From Streptomyces nodosus (lineage in GTDB: Bacteria; Actinomycetota; Actinomycetes; Streptomycetales; Streptomycetaceae): a DNA stretch of 64,000 bases. Both the position numbers and the translations under genes were made by a program. Each line of letters begins with the position of its first letter. Within the stretch, counting starts at the first letter, position 1. Under the pieces are notes generated by a model. It did no database searches and was not told the origin of the DNA. It saw only the letters and a program-made list of their open reading frames with translations. This document shows positions 1 through 16,438 of the stretch, piece after piece. Location of the stretch: positions 6,730,001-6,794,000 of the forward strand of contig NZ_CP023747.1 of NCBI RefSeq assembly GCF_008704995.1, read 5' to 3'.

Positions 1-1
1 C

Positions 2-3000
2 GCTCGCGTCGAGGGAACCCCGGTACTGGCCCCCGTCGTCTACACCAGCGCCATCGGACTGGGCGAGATCTTCGAGCAGGATGTCCAGAAGTCCTTCGGC
101 CGCCCCTCCTGGATCATCTCCCAGGGCCCACAGGTCCACCTGGACGCCCAGGTCACCGAACTCGACGGCGGTCTCCTGCTCAACTGGGACGTGCGGGACG
201 GCGTGTTCGAGGCCGGAGTGCCGGACGCCGCGTTCGACGCCTACCGCCGCCTCATCACCCGCCTGGTGACGGACCCCGACGCCTGGGCCCGGCAGGTGGA
301 CGGCCTGCTCGCACCCGAGGTCCTGCCCCGGCGCGCGGTGGCGGCCCTGCCCCCCACCCCCGTCCCGGACCGCGCCCTGCACACCGCCTTCTTCCGGCTC
401 GCCGAGACCGAACCGGGCCGTACCGCGGTCGTCCGCACCACCGGGGACACGCTCACCTACGGCGAACTCGCCCGCGCGGCACGCCGGGTCGCCGCGCTGC
501 TACGCGACCACGGCGTGCGGGAGGGCGACACCGTCGCGGTGACCCTGCCCAAGGGCGCCGACCAGATCACCGCGGTCCTCGGCATCCTGGCCGCTGGTGC
601 GGCCTACGCCCCCGTCGGCGTGGAACAGCCCACCGTGCGCCGGGAACGCATCCACTCCGTGGCCGGCGCGTCCGCCGTGCTCACCGACCGGGACCACGCC
701 CATCTCTGCACGGACGTCTCCTCGGCCCCGGTGCTGCTGCTGGAGAACGCGTCGGCGGCGGAGCCCGCACCGGTCCTCCAGCCGGATCCCGAGCTGCCCG
801 CCTATGTGCTGTTCACCTCCGGCTCGACGGGACTGCCCAAGGGCGTGGAGGTGCCGCACCGGGCGGTCGTCAACACCGTCGAGGCGATGGCGGAGCACCT
901 GGGACTCGGCCCCTCGGACCGTACTCTCGCGATCTCCGCGCTGGACTTCGACCTCGCGACCTGGGACATCTTCACCCCGCTGTCGCTCGGCGGCCAGGTG
1001 GTCGCCGTGGGACAGGAGCACCGCAGGGACGCCCACCACTGGGCACGGCTGGTGCGGACGCACGGGGTGACGCTGGTGCAGTGCGTGCCCGCCCTGCTGG
1101 ACCTGCTGATGGCCGCGGCGGAGGACGAGGGCCTCGGAGACTCCCTGTGCATGGTGCTGCTCGGCGGCGACTGGGTCGGCCTCGACCAGCCCCGCAGGCT
1201 GCGCTCCCTGGTGCCCGGCTGCCGTTTCGTGGCACTCGGCGGTATGACGGAGGCCGCGGTCCACTCCACGGTGTTCGAGGTGGCGGAGACCGACCCGGCC
1301 TGGAAGTCCGTCCCCTACGGCGTGCCGCTGCGCAATATGCGGGCCCGGGTCGTGGACGGACGGGGCCGCGACTGCCCCGATCTCGTCCCCGGAGAGCTGT
1401 GGATCGGCGGCCCCGGTGTGGCGAACGGCTACCGTGCGGACCCCGAGCGCACGGCGGAACGTTTCGTCGACTACGACGGTGAGCGGTGGTACCGCAGCGG
1501 CGACCTGGCCCGCTACCGGCCCGACGGGGTGCTGGAGTTCCTCGGCCGCGCCGACCACCAGGTGAAGATCGGCGGTCACCGTATCGAACTGGGCGAGGTG
1601 GAGGCCGCCCTGGAGGACGACCCCGCCGTGCTGCACGCGGTCGCCACCGTCCTCGACACGCCGGTGCGTCACCTCGCCGCGGCCGTGTCCGCCGGTGCAG
1701 AGGCGCCCGACCCGGACGAGGTCCGCCTCGGGGCCGCGGAACGACTGCCCTCCTATATGGTCCCCGAGCGCGTTCTCGTCCTGCGTGAGTTGCCGTTGAC
1801 CACCAACGGCAAGCTCGACCGGGCCGCCGTCCGCCAGGCGCTGACCGAGGCCGCCGACCAGGACGGACCTCGCACATCGGCGCCGGTCGGTCCGGTGGAG
1901 ACCGCCGTGGCGGCCGAGTGGGCCGAACTGCTCGGTGTGGCCGAGGTGGGACGCGAGAGCAGCTTCTTCCTGCTGGGCGGCGACTCGCTGGTCGCGACGC
2001 GCCTGATCGGCCGACTGCGCGGCGCCGGCTTCCCGGGCGCCCGCGTGGCCGATCTCTTCGCCCGCCCCCTGCTCCAGCACTTCTGCGAGACGCTGCACCC
2101 CGCGACGGTCGCCGACGACGAGCCGGCACCGCCCATCGCTCCCGTCCTCGTGCCCGACCCGGACAGGGCCCATGAGCCCTTCCCGCTGACGGACGTCCAG
2201 GCCGCCTACCACACCGGCCGCGACCCCCGTTTCACCCTCGGCGGCGTCGGGACCTGGCACTACACGGAGTTCGACGGCACGGACGTCGACCTCGACCGGC
2301 TGGAACGTGCCTGGAACACCCTCGTCCGGCGGCACGGGATGCTCCGCGCGGTCGTCGAGAACGGACAGCAGCGCGTGCTGCCCGACGTACCGGCGTTGCG
2401 CATCCCGGTGGAGGACGTCCGAGCCGATGACGCGGCCGAGGCCCTGGCCGGCCTGCGCGCCCGCCTGTCCCACCAGGCTCGCGACCCTGCGCGCTGGCCG
2501 CTCTTCGCGGTCGAGGCGGTGCGCTACCGCGAGGACGAGGGCGCCGGGGAGAACGACGGCGAGATACGGACCCGTATCGGCGTCGGCCTGGACTACCTCG
2601 TGCTCGACGCGCTCTCCATCACCACGCTGTACGCCGAACTGAACGCGCTCTACGCCGACCCGGACGCCGAACTACCGCCCGTGGACGTGTCGTTCCGCGA
2701 CTATCTGACCCGCCTCCCGGTGGACCCGGAGTCGGTGGCGCGGGCCCGCGCCCACTGGGGGGCCCGGCTGTCCGAGCTGCCGCCCCCTCCCGCCCTGCCC
2801 TTCGAGCGGGACCCGGGGACGCTCGACACACCCGTCTTCACGCGGCGTCGGCTGTCCCTGCCCGCAGCGGACTGGCAGGTCGTCAAGCGGGGCGCGGCCC
2901 GGCACGGCCTGACACCCTCCACCGTTCTGCTGGCCCTGTACGCGGAGGTCCTGGCGGCCTGGAGCGGAACCGACGCCGTGACCGTCACGCTCACCCTCTT

Positions 3001-5382
3001 CAACCGGCGTGACGTCCACCCCCATATCCACCGGGTGCTGGGCGACTTCACCTCCCTGTCCCTGGCGGGTCACCGGCGCGAGGGGACGTCCTGGACGGCG
3101 GCGGCCGTCGCGCTGCAACGCCGTCAGGCGGAGGACCTCGACCACGCCGATGTGCCGATCGACTGGCTGCTGCGGGAGTTCGGCCGTCGCACCGGCACGG
3201 TGGACGCCGCCGCACCCGTGGTGTTCACCAGCGCCATCGGCGTCGGTGACGCCACGCTGGCGGCACCGGACACCGGCTTCCCCGCCAAGGTCTGGGGCAT
3301 CTCCCAGTCCCCGCAGGTCTGCCTGGACAACCAGGTCACCGAGGAGTCCGGGAATCTGATCGTCACCTGGGACGCCGTCGAGGAACTGTTCGCCGAGGGC
3401 GTGCTGGACGCGATGTTCGGTGCCTACGAACGGCTGCTGAGGCACCTCGTCGCCGGTGACTGGGAGGCCCCGCTCCCCGATCTGCCGCCCGCCTCCCAGT
3501 ACCGACGGCGGGCCGCCGCGGCACACGAGTCCGCCCTGGAACCGGTGGCGCCGCGCCCGCTGCACGAGGCGTTCTTCAGCCACGCGACGGCCGCCCCCGA
3601 CCGCACCGCCCTCGTCACGACGGCAGGGGAGGAGGTGACCTACGGAACCCTCGCCGAACAGGCGCTGCGCACCGCCGCCGCGCTCGGGGACGCGGGCGTG
3701 CGGCCCGGCGACCTGGTCGCGGTCACCCTGCCCAAGGGACCGGAACAGATCGCGGCGGTCCTCGGCGTCCTCGCGGCCGGCGCCGCCTATGTCCCGCTGA
3801 GCCTCGAACAGCCCGCCGCACGGCTGGAGCGGGTGCACGCCACCGCCGGCTTCCCCGTCGTCGTGGGGAGCTGGCCCGCCCCGGAACGAAACGGCCCCCG
3901 CACCCTGTCCTTCGCGGACACGCAGGGCCGCGAGCCGCTGCCCGCCCCGTGCGGAACGGCCCCCCAGGCGCTCGCCTACGTGATCTTCACCTCGGGTTCC
4001 ACGGGCACACCCAAGGGCGTCGAGATCTCCCACGCCGCCGCCTGGAACACGATCGCGGACATCAACGCCCGGCACGGCATCACCGGGGACGACCGTGTCT
4101 TCGCCCTGTCGGCACTGGACTTCGACCTGTCCGTGTACGACGTCTTCGGCCTGCTCGCCGCGGGCGGCTCCGTTCTGCTGCCCACCGAGGACCAGCGCCG
4201 GGAACCGGCCCGCTGGCCGAGTCTGCTGGACCGGTACGGAGTGACCGTCTGGAACACCGTCCCCGCCCTGCTCGACCTGCTGCTCGACGCCGATGAACAA
4301 GAAGGACGCGAAGGCGGCCGGATCGAACGGCTGCGGACCGCGCTGGTCTCCGGCGACTGGATCGGTCTCGACCTGCCCGCCCGGCTGCGGGCCCGGACCG
4401 CGGGCCGCTGCGCCTTCGTCGCCATGGGCGGAGCCACGGAAGCCGCCATCTGGTCCAACACCCTCACCGTCACCGAGCTGGACCCCGGCTGGGTGTCCAT
4501 CCCCTACGGACGCCCCCTGACCGGGCAGCACTACCGAGTGGTCGACCGCGACGGCCGGGACTGCCCCGACTGGACGCCCGGCGAACTGTGGATCGGCGGC
4601 GAAGGGCTGGCCCGCGGCTATCTGGCCGACCCGGTCCGCACCGCCGAGAAGTTCGTCGAACACGGCGGACGACGCTGGTACCGGACGGGTGACCTGGGCC
4701 GGTTCCGGGGCGACGGACTGCTGGAGTTCCTCGGCCGGCTCGACAGCCAGCTGAAGATCGCCGGTCACCGGATCGAGGCCGGTGAGATCGAGGCCGCGCT
4801 GGAGACGCACCCGGCCGTCGCCCGGGCCGCCGTCGTGGCTGTGGGGGAGCGCACCGCCAAGCGCCTGGTCGCCTTCGCCGTACCGCAGGAGCCCACCACA
4901 GTCGGCGCACCCGCCGACGAGCCGGATTCCGTCACGCCCGCCGAGAACGCCGGACTCACCGAAGAACTCTTCGGCCTGCTGTCGGAGCGGGTGCCGGTCT
5001 ACGCCGTCCCGTCCCGCATCCTGCTGCTGCCCGCCCTGCCCCTCACCGCGAACGGCAAGGTCGACCGGGGAGCCCTGGCCGGCCTGGCGGGACCGGAGAC
5101 GGCGCCCGCCGGTGCCGAGCCGCCACGGGGCGAGACCGAGACGGCCCTCGCCGGGCTCTGGCACGAGTATCTGCCGCACTGGGCGCCCGACCGCAACGCC
5201 AACTTCTTCACCGTCGGCGGCGACAGCCTCACCGCGCTGCGCCTGCTCACCGCGATCGAGCGCCGCCTCGGGGCCACCGTGCCCGTCCGCCGCTTCTTCG
5301 CCGCACCGACCGTCGCCGCCCTCGCCGCGGACGTCACCCGAACACTCGCGGCCCACGAGACCGCCTACGAGACCGGAGAGCT

Positions 5383-5386
<4 letters not shown>
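2..5386 (+). CDS. Non-ribosomal peptide synthetase, 5'-truncated: (Cy)-A-PCP-Cy-A-PCP
   Basis: The reading frame is open to the window edge, so the N-terminus (expected aryl carrier protein and most of the first Cy domain) is missing. Of the 1794 visible residues, about 1-105 are the end of a heterocyclization/condensation domain (VVYTSAIG, then SQGPQVHLDAQV). Adenylation domain 1 spans about 130-600, with its A3 loop near 267. PCP1 has LGGDS with the pantetheine serine at about 662. A full Cy domain spans about 725-1125 and carries D864xxxxD869xxS872. Adenylation domain 2 spans about 1185-1685, and PCP2 has serine at about 1742. The pocket read by eye is DLWQLGLVHK for A1 (closest to the Thr code DFWNIGMVHK) and DLYNLSMIWK for A2 (Cys). 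This matches the layout of coelibactin SCO7682. It would build an aryl-(methyl)oxazoline-thiazoline chain. Its stop overlaps the next start by 4 nt (GTGA). Confidence 0.95.
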
Positions 5387-10952
<5,566 letters not shown>

Positions 10953-10956
<4 letters not shown>

Positions 10957-10997
10957 CCCGGAACACGATGACCCGGAACACGACGACGGGGAACAGG
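10953..10997 (+). repeat. 15-bp tandem repeat at a translation start
   Basis: ATGACCCGGAACACG occurs twice in a row (10953-10967 and 10968-10982). It is followed by a degenerate third copy (ACGACGGGGAACAGG, about 11 of 15 matching). It encodes MTRNT, MTRNT, TTGNR and supplies two in-frame ATG codons. Confidence 0.85.
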
Positions 10998-12149
10998 CCC
11001 CTCATCGGAGTCCTGGGCGCCTCCGGGGCGGTCGGCCGGGCCGCCGTACGCGAACTGCGCGCCCTCGGCCACACCGGGCTCCGCCTGGGCGGCCGCACCG
11101 CGTCGGCGCTGTGCGCGGTCGCCGAGGAGGACCCCGCCGGCCACGACGAGACCGTATGGGCCGACGCCACCGCACCGGACGGCCTGCGCGCCTTCACCGA
11201 GGGCTGCGACATCGTGCTCAACTGCGTCGGCCCCACCTACCGGTTGCGCGCCACGGTAGCCTCGGCGGCACTCGCCGCCGGAGCGCACTGCGTCGACGTG
11301 GCCGGGGACGACCCGGCCGCCGAGGACCTCCTCCAGGACGGCGATCCGGCCCGCGACGGACGCACCGTCGTCCTGTCGGCGGGAGCCCTGCCCGGCCTGT
11401 CCAGTCTGCTGCCCCGCTGGCTCGCAGGTCAGGGCCTGGACAACGCCTCCGCGCTGACCGCGCACTGCGGTGGCCTGGAGAGCTGCTCGCCGACCGTGGC
11501 GCGCGACCTCATGCTCTCCCTCACCTCCGGAGGCGCGGACGGCGCGGCCTACGGCGAGGCGCTGGCGGCCGTCCGCGGTGGCCGGCGCGTCCCACGCGCC
11601 CTGCGCACGGCCGAGGACACCGAACACGAGGCATTCCCCGGCCGGGTGGCCCTGCAGCCCTATCTCAGCGGGGAGAGCGAACGACTCGCCACCGTCCTCG
11701 GCCTCGACCGACTCGACTGGTACAACGTCCACCCCGGGCCCGCCGTGCGCGCGCTGCTCAACCTTCTGCCGGGCCGCCTCGCCGCCGGGGACGACCCGGC
11801 CCGGCTGGCGGACCGGCTGATCCTCGCGGCCGACCTCGACCTGGCCGGACGCAGGCCCTACTACGTCATGGACTTCGCGCTGTCGGGCACCGCGTCCGGA
11901 CAGCCGGCCACGGCGGGACTGACGCTGCGCGCCGCCAGCAGCTACCGGCTCACCGCGGCCGTGGGCGCGCTGGCGGTGGACGCGGTGCTCCGGGCCGAGG
12001 TAGCGGCGGGCGTGCACTTCGCCTGCGATGTGCTGGACCCCGACACCGTGGTGCGGCATCTGCGGTCCCAGGGGGTCGCGGACCTCCGGCTCACCGGGGC
12101 GGCGGCCGGCGCCGCCCCGGCCGAGCAGGTGGAAGAGGGCGTGCTGTGA
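10953..12149 (+). CDS. Saccharopine-dehydrogenase-like NAD(P) oxidoreductase of the metallophore cluster
   Basis: 398 residues. The N-terminal Rossmann fold shows G-A-S-G-A-V-G near residue 20, followed by a typical NCVGPTYRL segment seen in saccharopine-dehydrogenase-like proteins. The coelibactin locus has a similar protein in the same position between NRPS and imine reductase, so it belongs to the pathway, but its step is unknown. A redox adjustment of an azoline ring or of a pathway intermediate is a guess. The start overlaps the NRPS stop (ATGA). An alternative ATG lies 15 nt downstream because the first 15 bp are tandemly duplicated (MTRNT-MTRNT), so the true N-terminus is ambiguous by five residues. 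Confidence 0.8.
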
Positions 12150-14305
12150 GCGCTTCGACACCCTTCCGGGTGCTGGTCTGCGGCACCAACTTCGGCCGTT
12201 TCTACGCCGAGGCGGCACGCCGGCGCCCCGGATACGCGCTGGCCGGCATCCTGAGCCGGGGGTCGGCCGCCTCCCGGACGTATGCGCAGAGCCTGGGCGT
12301 CCCCTTCCACACGGACGTCGACGACCTCCCGGCCGACATCGACGCCGCCTGTGTGGCGGTGAGTTCCTCCATCTCGGGCGGCCAGGGAACCGAACTGGCC
12401 CGGGCACTCATGGATCGCGGCATCCATGTGCTCCAGGAACACCCCGTCCACCTCACCGAGTTGACGGACAACCTCAGACACGCCCGCCGCCGGGGCGTGC
12501 AGTACCGCCTCAACACCCACTACCCGCATGTCGCTCCGGTCCGCGCCTTCATCGACGCGGCCCGCCGGCTCGTCGCCCGACAGCGACCGCTGTTCGTGGA
12601 CGCCGCCACCCCGGTCCATCTGATGCACCCCCTGGTGGACATCCTCGGACAGGCCATGGGCACCCTGCGGCCCTGGCGGCTGGCGGACCCGGCACCACTG
12701 CCCGCCGAGATCGGACCGCAGCCGTTCCGCTCCCTGCACGGCATGTTCGCCGGTGTACCCCTCACCCTGCGGGTGCATCACCAGCTCGATCCGTCCGACC
12801 GGGACAACCACGCCTTCCACTGGCACCGGATCTCCCTCGGCACGGAAGGCGGGGTGCTCACCCTGGCCGACACCCATGGGCCGGTCCTGTGGAGTCCCCG
12901 TCTGCACATCGGACGTGACACCGACCGGCGCTTCGTCCTGGACGGACCGGGCACCGGCCGCCTGGGGCTCGGCACCACGGCCGTCGTCGGAAACACGGGA
13001 ACCTTCCGCACGGTCTTCTCCGACCTGTGGCCGGAGGCCATCGGGAACGCCCTCGACGGGCTCCGCGAGGCCGTCGAACAAGGGGGCGACGCACTGGGGG
13101 CGGGCCAGTACGAGCTGGCCGTGTGCCGCGTCTGGACCGACCTCGCGGCACGGCTCGGCCCGCCCGAGATCGTCCGGCCGGCCGCCCCGCGGCCCCTGGC
13201 GGTCAGCGATGTCTTCCCTGTTCCGGAGCAGAGCGGCACCCACACGGACCGCCCCCGCTCCGGCCGGATCCCGGCCGGAGCCCGTCCCGGCACCGGACAC
13301 CGGCGTGCGGACACGCACCCCGGCAGCGGTACCGGCCCGGTCCGGGGCCGGACGGTCACCGCTCCCGGGACGGTCACCGCCCCCGGGCCGGTCACGGCCG
13401 GCTCCGTGGGCACCCCGTCCGATCCGGCCGCACCCGACCAGGCTCCGCCCGGTTCCGTGGACCCCTCGTCCTACACCCCGTCGGCGGAGTTCTTCGACCT
13501 CGTCGCCGCCGAGCACACCGCGACCGCGAGCGTGCCCGCGATCGCCGCGCTCCTGGCCGGTGCCGACCTCGGCACCGGGCCGGTGGTCGACATCGGCGCC
13601 GGCACCGGACTGGTGACCGAGGCGGTCGCCCGGGCCCGGCCGGACGCGGAGATCCTCGCCTGTGAACCGGCCGTCGGGATGCGCGCCGTGCTCACCAGCC
13701 GGGTGTTCAGCGATCCGGACCTGCGTTCCCGGGTCACCGTGACCGCGGACGCCGCCCCCGACCTGGACCTCCCGGACCAGATCAGCGTGGTGCTGCTCTG
13801 CGGGGTCCTCGGCCATCTCGACGCGGACGGACGGGCCCGGCTGTGGCGGCGGTTGTCCCGGAGGCTGGCCCCCGGCGGGTTCGTGGTGATCGAACTCATG
13901 CAGTTCGAGGAGCCGTTGACCCTCCCCGAGACCAGGCTCGCCACCGCCACCGCCGGACGGCACCGCTACGAGTGGTCGTTCGGCGGAGCACCGGACGAGA
14001 CGGAGGACGGCGTGATGCGCCTGCACTCCACCTGGCGCGTCTACCGGGACGGCGCCACGCGGGCGGAGCGTGAGGTGCATGACTCCTACCGCTGGGCGCC
14101 CTTCGGACTGAAGGACGTGGCGGACGAGTCCGGCATGACCGCACGCGCCCTGCCCACCCGCCCCGGAGCACCCCCGCTGGCCGTACTCACCCGGGCCCCG
14201 GACGCGCCGAACGTTTTGGACCTGCCGAACACACGGACCGCGCCGGACACCTCCGACGCCCCGCACACCGCCACCCCCCTTGTCCCTTCCCCCACCGACC
14301 ACTGA
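12146..14305 (+). CDS. Thiazolinyl imine reductase fused to a SAM methyltransferase
   Basis: 719 residues, GTG start in a GTGA overlap. Residues 1-355 are a thiazolinyl imine reductase of the YbtU/Irp3/PchG family. The NAD(P) loop reads V-L-V-C-G-T-N-F-G-R-F-Y, and EHPVH and NTHYPHV segments follow. This domain reduces an enzyme-bound thiazoline to thiazolidine. Residues about 360-440 are a Pro/Gly/Thr-rich linker with repeated T-V-T-A-P-G units. Residues 440-690 form a class I methyltransferase with DIGAGTG at 482-488. That half is clearly paralogous to the free methyltransferase at 16439-17167 (shared SAEF, ILA-EP, MRA-LTSRV, DPDLR, RVTV blocks). Known family members are normally reductase only, so this is a fusion. 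No internal stop or obvious separate start with a ribosome site lies in the linker, which argues for one polypeptide. Confidence 0.9.
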   Translation: MSASTPFRVLVCGTNFGRFYAEAARRRPGYALAGILSRGSAASRTYAQSLGVPFHTDVDDLPADIDAACVAVSSSISGGQGTELARALMDRGIHVLQEHPVHLTELTDNLRHARRRGVQYRLNTHYPHVAPVRAFIDAARRLVARQRPLFVDAATPVHLMHPLVDILGQAMGTLRPWRLADPAPLPAEIGPQPFRSLHGMFAGVPLTLRVHHQLDPSDRDNHAFHWHRISLGTEGGVLTLADTHGPVLWSPRLHIGRDTDRRFVLDGPGTGRLGLGTTAVVGNTGTFRTVFSDLWPEAIGNALDGLREAVEQGGDALGAGQYELAVCRVWTDLAARLGPPEIVRPAAPRPLAVSDVFPVPEQSGTHTDRPRSGRIPAGARPGTGHRRADTHPGSGTGPVRGRTVTAPGTVTAPGPVTAGSVGTPSDPAAPDQAPPGSVDPSSYTPSAEFFDLVAAEHTATASVPAIAALLAGADLGTGPVVDIGAGTGLVTEAVARARPDAEILACEPAVGMRAVLTSRVFSDPDLRSRVTVTADAAPDLDLPDQISVVLLCGVLGHLDADGRARLWRRLSRRLAPGGFVVIELMQFEEPLTLPETRLATATAGRHRYEWSFGGAPDETEDGVMRLHSTWRVYRDGATRAEREVHDSYRWAPFGLKDVADESGMTARALPTRPGAPPLAVLTRAPDAPNVLDLPNTRTAPDTSDAPHTATPLVPSPTDH

Positions 14306-14314
14306 GGACCACCC

Positions 14315-15580
14315 ATGAGAACCCCTGTCTCCCCGACAGCCTCCGACACGCCCGACGAGCCCACCACGGATGCCGTGCCGGGCCCCGCCGCCGGGCGCCG
14401 GGACTTCCCGATCCGGCGTGGCTGCCCCTTCGCCGCACCCGCGGAGTACGACGCGATGCGCACCGACGACCCGGTCGCCCGTGTCACCCTGCCGACCAAG
14501 CGGGAGGCCTGGGTGGTGACCCGCTACGACGACGTACGCGAACTGCTCTCCGACCCGCGCGTCAGCGCCGACATCCGCCGCCCCAACTTCCCCGCGCTCG
14601 GCGAGGGCGAACAGGAGGCCGGGGCCAGGTTCCGGCCCTTCATCCGCACCGACGCCCCTGAGCACACCCGGTACCGGCGGATGCTCCTGCCGGTGTTCAC
14701 GGTGCGCCAGGTCCGGGCGATGCGGCCCGCCGTGCAGGCACGGGTGGACGAGATCCTGGACGGCATGCTGGCCGCCGGCGGTCCGGTGGACTTCGTCTCC
14801 GCCTACGCCAACGCCGTCTCCACCTCGGTGATCTGTGAACTGCTCGGCATCCCCCGGGAGAACCTGGAGTTCTTCCGGGACGTCACCCGGATCTCCGGTT
14901 CGCGCCACAGCACCGCCGAACAGGTCTCCGGGGCGCTCGGCGGCCTCTTCGGGCTGCTCGCCGAGCTGGTCGCCGAGCGGCGGGAGGAACCGCGTGACGA
15001 CCTGATCTCCAAGCTCGTCACCGAGCATCTGGCGACCGGCAATGTGACGATGGACCAGCTGCTCTCCACCCTCGGCATCACCATCAACGCCGGCCGCGAG
15101 ACCACCACCAGCATGATCGCTCTGAGCACCCTGCTGCTCCTCGAACGGCCGGAGCTGATGGCGGAGTTGCGCGGCGACATCGCGCTGATGCCCGCCGCCG
15201 TCGACGAACTGCTGCGCGTCCTGTCCGTCGCCGACTCCATTCCGCTGCGCGTGGCCGCCGAGGACATCGAGCTGTCCGGCCGGACCGTCCCCGCCGACGA
15301 CGGTGTCATCGCCCTGCTCGCCGGGGCCAACCACGACCCCGAGCAGTTCGACCACCCGGAGCGGGTCGACTTCCACCGGACCGACAACCACCATGTCGCC
15401 TTCGGTTACGGAGTGCACCAGTGCATCGGGCAGCACCTGGCGCGGCTGGAGCTGGAGGTCGCCCTGGAGACGCTCATCCGCCGCGTCCCCACCCTCCGCC
15501 TCGCGGGGGACCGCGACCAGATCGTGGTCAAGCACGACTCGGCCACCTTCGGCCTCGAAGAACTGATGGTGACCTGGTGA
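14315..15580 (+). CDS. Cytochrome P450 of the metallophore cluster
   Basis: 421 residues, ATG preceded by GAGGA with 6-nt spacing, 9 nt after the reductase-methyltransferase stop. The I-helix reads ITINAGRETTT (acid-alcohol pair E-T present). The heme loop is FGYGVHQCIGQHL with the proximal Cys at about 370. A P450 occupies the same position in the coelibactin locus. It probably hydroxylates or oxidises the assembled azoline product or a carrier-bound amino acid. The exact site cannot be told from sequence, and no ferredoxin gene is in view. The C-terminus overlaps the next start by 4 nt. Confidence 0.92.
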   Translation: MRTPVSPTASDTPDEPTTDAVPGPAAGRRDFPIRRGCPFAAPAEYDAMRTDDPVARVTLPTKREAWVVTRYDDVRELLSDPRVSADIRRPNFPALGEGEQEAGARFRPFIRTDAPEHTRYRRMLLPVFTVRQVRAMRPAVQARVDEILDGMLAAGGPVDFVSAYANAVSTSVICELLGIPRENLEFFRDVTRISGSRHSTAEQVSGALGGLFGLLAELVAERREEPRDDLISKLVTEHLATGNVTMDQLLSTLGITINAGRETTTSMIALSTLLLLERPELMAELRGDIALMPAAVDELLRVLSVADSIPLRVAAEDIELSGRTVPADDGVIALLAGANHDPEQFDHPERVDFHRTDNHHVAFGYGVHQCIGQHLARLELEVALETLIRRVPTLRLAGDRDQIVVKHDSATFGLEELMVTW

Positions 15581-16401
15581 CCGCCTCGCCGAGCGCCTCC
15601 GCGCGTGCCGCCCGTGCGGACAGCCCGTGGATCAGGCGGTGGAACGACGGGGCCGCGTCCCGGCTCACGCTGATCTGCCTGCCCCACGCGGGCGGCAGCG
15701 CGGGCTTCTACCGACCCTGGGCTGCCCTGATGCCACCCGAGGCGGAACTCCTCGGCATCCAGTACCCGGGCCGTGAGGACCGCCTCGAGGAACCGGAGGT
15801 CGCCGACATGGGCGAGCTGGTGACCGCGGTGGCGGACGCCGTGCTGCCGCTGCTGGACCGGCCGTACGCCCTCTTCGGGCACAGCATGGGCTCCGCCGTC
15901 GCCTGGGAACTCGCCCACGAGCTGGACCGCCGCGGAGCACCGGCCCCGCGCCGGCTCTTCGCCTCGGGCCGGGCCGCCCCCGGCACGGCGGTGACCGGGC
16001 AGCTGCACCGCCAGGACGACGACGTACTGGGCGCGGAGCTGGGCCGGCTCGGCGGCACCAGCCGTGAGGTCCTCGACGACCCCGGGCTGCGCGCCATGAT
16101 CCTCGGCACCGTACGCCACGACTACCGGATCATCGAGACATACCGGCCCGCCCCCCGGCCGCCGCTGTCCTGTCCCATCCATGTGCTGACCGGCAGCGCC
16201 GACCCGGAACTCGGCGCGGATCGCTGCCGCGACCGGGCCGGCGGCTGGGCGGATCTCACCACCGCCCGTACCGAGGTACGTGTCTTCCCCGGTGACCACT
16301 TCTATCTCACCCCGCGACGCCACGAGGTGGTCGCCACCGTGCTGCGCAGGATGGACCCCTCGCTGACCACGGGCGCACGCACCTGGCCGAGCACCCCATG
16401 A
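15577..16401 (+). CDS. Type II thioesterase (editing hydrolase)
   Basis: 274 residues from a GTG start coupled to the P450 stop (GTGA). An in-frame ATG at 15421 lies inside the P450 gene and is rejected. It is an alpha/beta hydrolase with LPHAGGSAGFY near residue 30, nucleophile Ser103 in GHSMG, and a C-terminal GDHFYL with the catalytic His. YbtT/Irp4-type enzymes like this clear misprimed or stalled acyl groups from NRPS carrier domains. It lies within the operon, next to the NRPS genes it would serve. Confidence 0.93.
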   Translation: MTASPSASARAARADSPWIRRWNDGAASRLTLICLPHAGGSAGFYRPWAALMPPEAELLGIQYPGREDRLEEPEVADMGELVTAVADAVLPLLDRPYALFGHSMGSAVAWELAHELDRRGAPAPRRLFASGRAAPGTAVTGQLHRQDDDVLGAELGRLGGTSREVLDDPGLRAMILGTVRHDYRIIETYRPAPRPPLSCPIHVLTGSADPELGADRCRDRAGGWADLTTARTEVRVFPGDHFYLTPRRHEVVATVLRRMDPSLTTGARTWPSTP

Positions 16402-16438
16402 GCCGCCCCCGCCCGACCGCCCCCGCCTGGAGACCGTC

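Noticed and set aside
500..5356. Long minus-strand frames opposite the first NRPS
   Set aside because: They show no family motifs and are explained by third-position GC on the coding strand.
11111..12145. N-terminal extension of the imine reductase fusion to 11111
   Set aside because: The extension is Arg/Gly/Pro-rich shadow of the oxidoreductase gene. Homology starts at GTG 12146, which also forms a GTGA overlap.
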